Below are positions 5,157 to 5,323 of a stretch of 5,323 nt of DNA, in pieces. Source of the stretch: Planctomycetales bacterium (GTDB lineage: Bacteria; Planctomycetota; Phycisphaerae; SM23-33); the NCBI GenBank assembly GCA_030642005.1, contig DAOWOP010000186.1, positions 1 to 5,323 of the forward strand, given 5' to 3'. The notes under the pieces were generated by a model. It was not told the origin of the DNA and did not search any database. It saw only the letters and a list, made by a program, of their open reading frames with translations. Position 1 is the first letter of the stretch. Every line of letters starts with the position of its first letter. A program made the position numbers and the translations under genes.

Positions 5157-5323
5157 GAGCCTATCCTAATAACCCGGCACAACGGTACGTGATGATGGCA
5201 CAAACAAAATGAAGCAGAGCCAAATAATTCATCGGCTTCTTCTCCCACCGCGTCAGTATGCGGCGGAAGCGATTCATCCAACTATGCGCCCGCTCCACAA
5301 CCCACCGACGCGCCTTAAAGCCA
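5157..5323 (-). mobile_element. End of an IS5-family insertion sequence (cut by the window edge)
   Basis: The 3' part of a transposase gene reaches to within a few bases of GAGCCTATCC (5157-5166), which I take as the IS tip because it directly follows a TTA (5154-5156), a TNA-type target as used by some IS5 subgroups. The transposase stop codon would then lie inside the terminal repeat. The other end is beyond the window, so the inverted repeat and the target duplication cannot be confirmed and the exact tip is inferred. Confidence 0.65.
5161..5323 (-). CDS. IS5-family transposase, C-terminal part (partial)
   Basis: The last 53 residues of a DDE transposase, with the 5' end of the gene outside the window. 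On the minus strand the frame begins at 5322 with GFKARRWVVERAHSW and continues through MNRFRRILTRWEKK and NYLALLHFVCAIITYR to a TAG at 5161-5163. This is the closing segment of IS5-type transposases. The glutamate in WVVER (codon at 5293-5295) is the third catalytic acidic residue, and the following R and K residues fit the Y/W-(2)-R-(3)-E-(6)-K type signature. The visible part has no frameshift or internal stop, so the copy may be intact. An overlapping plus-strand frame starting at 5012 has no support. Confidence 0.88.
   Translation of the reverse strand, partial: GFKARRWVVERAHSWMNRFRRILTRWEKKPMNYLALLHFVCAIITYRCAGLLG

Noticed and set aside
5012..5212. 66-residue plus-strand frame crossing the hairpin and the IS end
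   Set aside because: It spans the inferred IS boundary, reads through the 5092-5116 hairpin and is antisense to the transposase end.

Overview
The window looks like chromosomal DNA from a bacterium with moderately high GC, most plausibly a member of the Planctomycetota (for example a Phycisphaerae-type lineage). That placement is inference. It rests on the mix of an RpoD/RpoS-like short sigma factor, a large YfhO-type membrane protein and intergenic regions packed with palindromic and heptameric repeats. No rRNA or other taxonomic marker is present.

Layout from left to right. Positions 1-278 are non-coding and hold two separate palindromes (9-86 and 110-142), followed by the leader of the first gene with a clear Shine-Dalgarno. 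Positions 279-1091 (+) encode a 270-residue sigma-70 family factor. Positions 1092-1444 lie between two convergent genes and are filled almost entirely by a 304-nt element (1127-1430): 35-nt imperfect terminal inverted repeats enclosing six consecutive hairpins. Positions 1445-3970 (-) encode a YfhO-family multi-pass membrane protein that carries a jelly-roll-like insert and appears to lack the usual C-terminal tail. Positions 3971-4091 are a two-armed array of 7-nt repeats filling the whole gap between yfhO and panB. Positions 4092-4961 (-) encode PanB (ketopantoate hydroxymethyltransferase). Positions 4962-5160 hold the panB leader and a strong hairpin that may be a terminator. From 5157 to the right edge is the end of an IS5-family insertion sequence, with the C-terminus of its transposase on the minus strand.

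The three complete genes do not form an obvious pathway: transcription initiation, envelope glycoconjugate modification and pantothenate/CoA synthesis. panB and yfhO are co-directional but separated by repeats, so co-transcription is uncertain. The striking property of the window is that each of the three upstream non-coding gaps carries a different family of inverted-repeat DNA, and the fourth ends in an insertion sequence. The best candidate for something undescribed is the 1127-1430 multi-hairpin element. It is either a non-autonomous mobile palindrome or a structured RNA, and it sits 14 nt from the stop codon of a yfhO gene that looks 3'-truncated.
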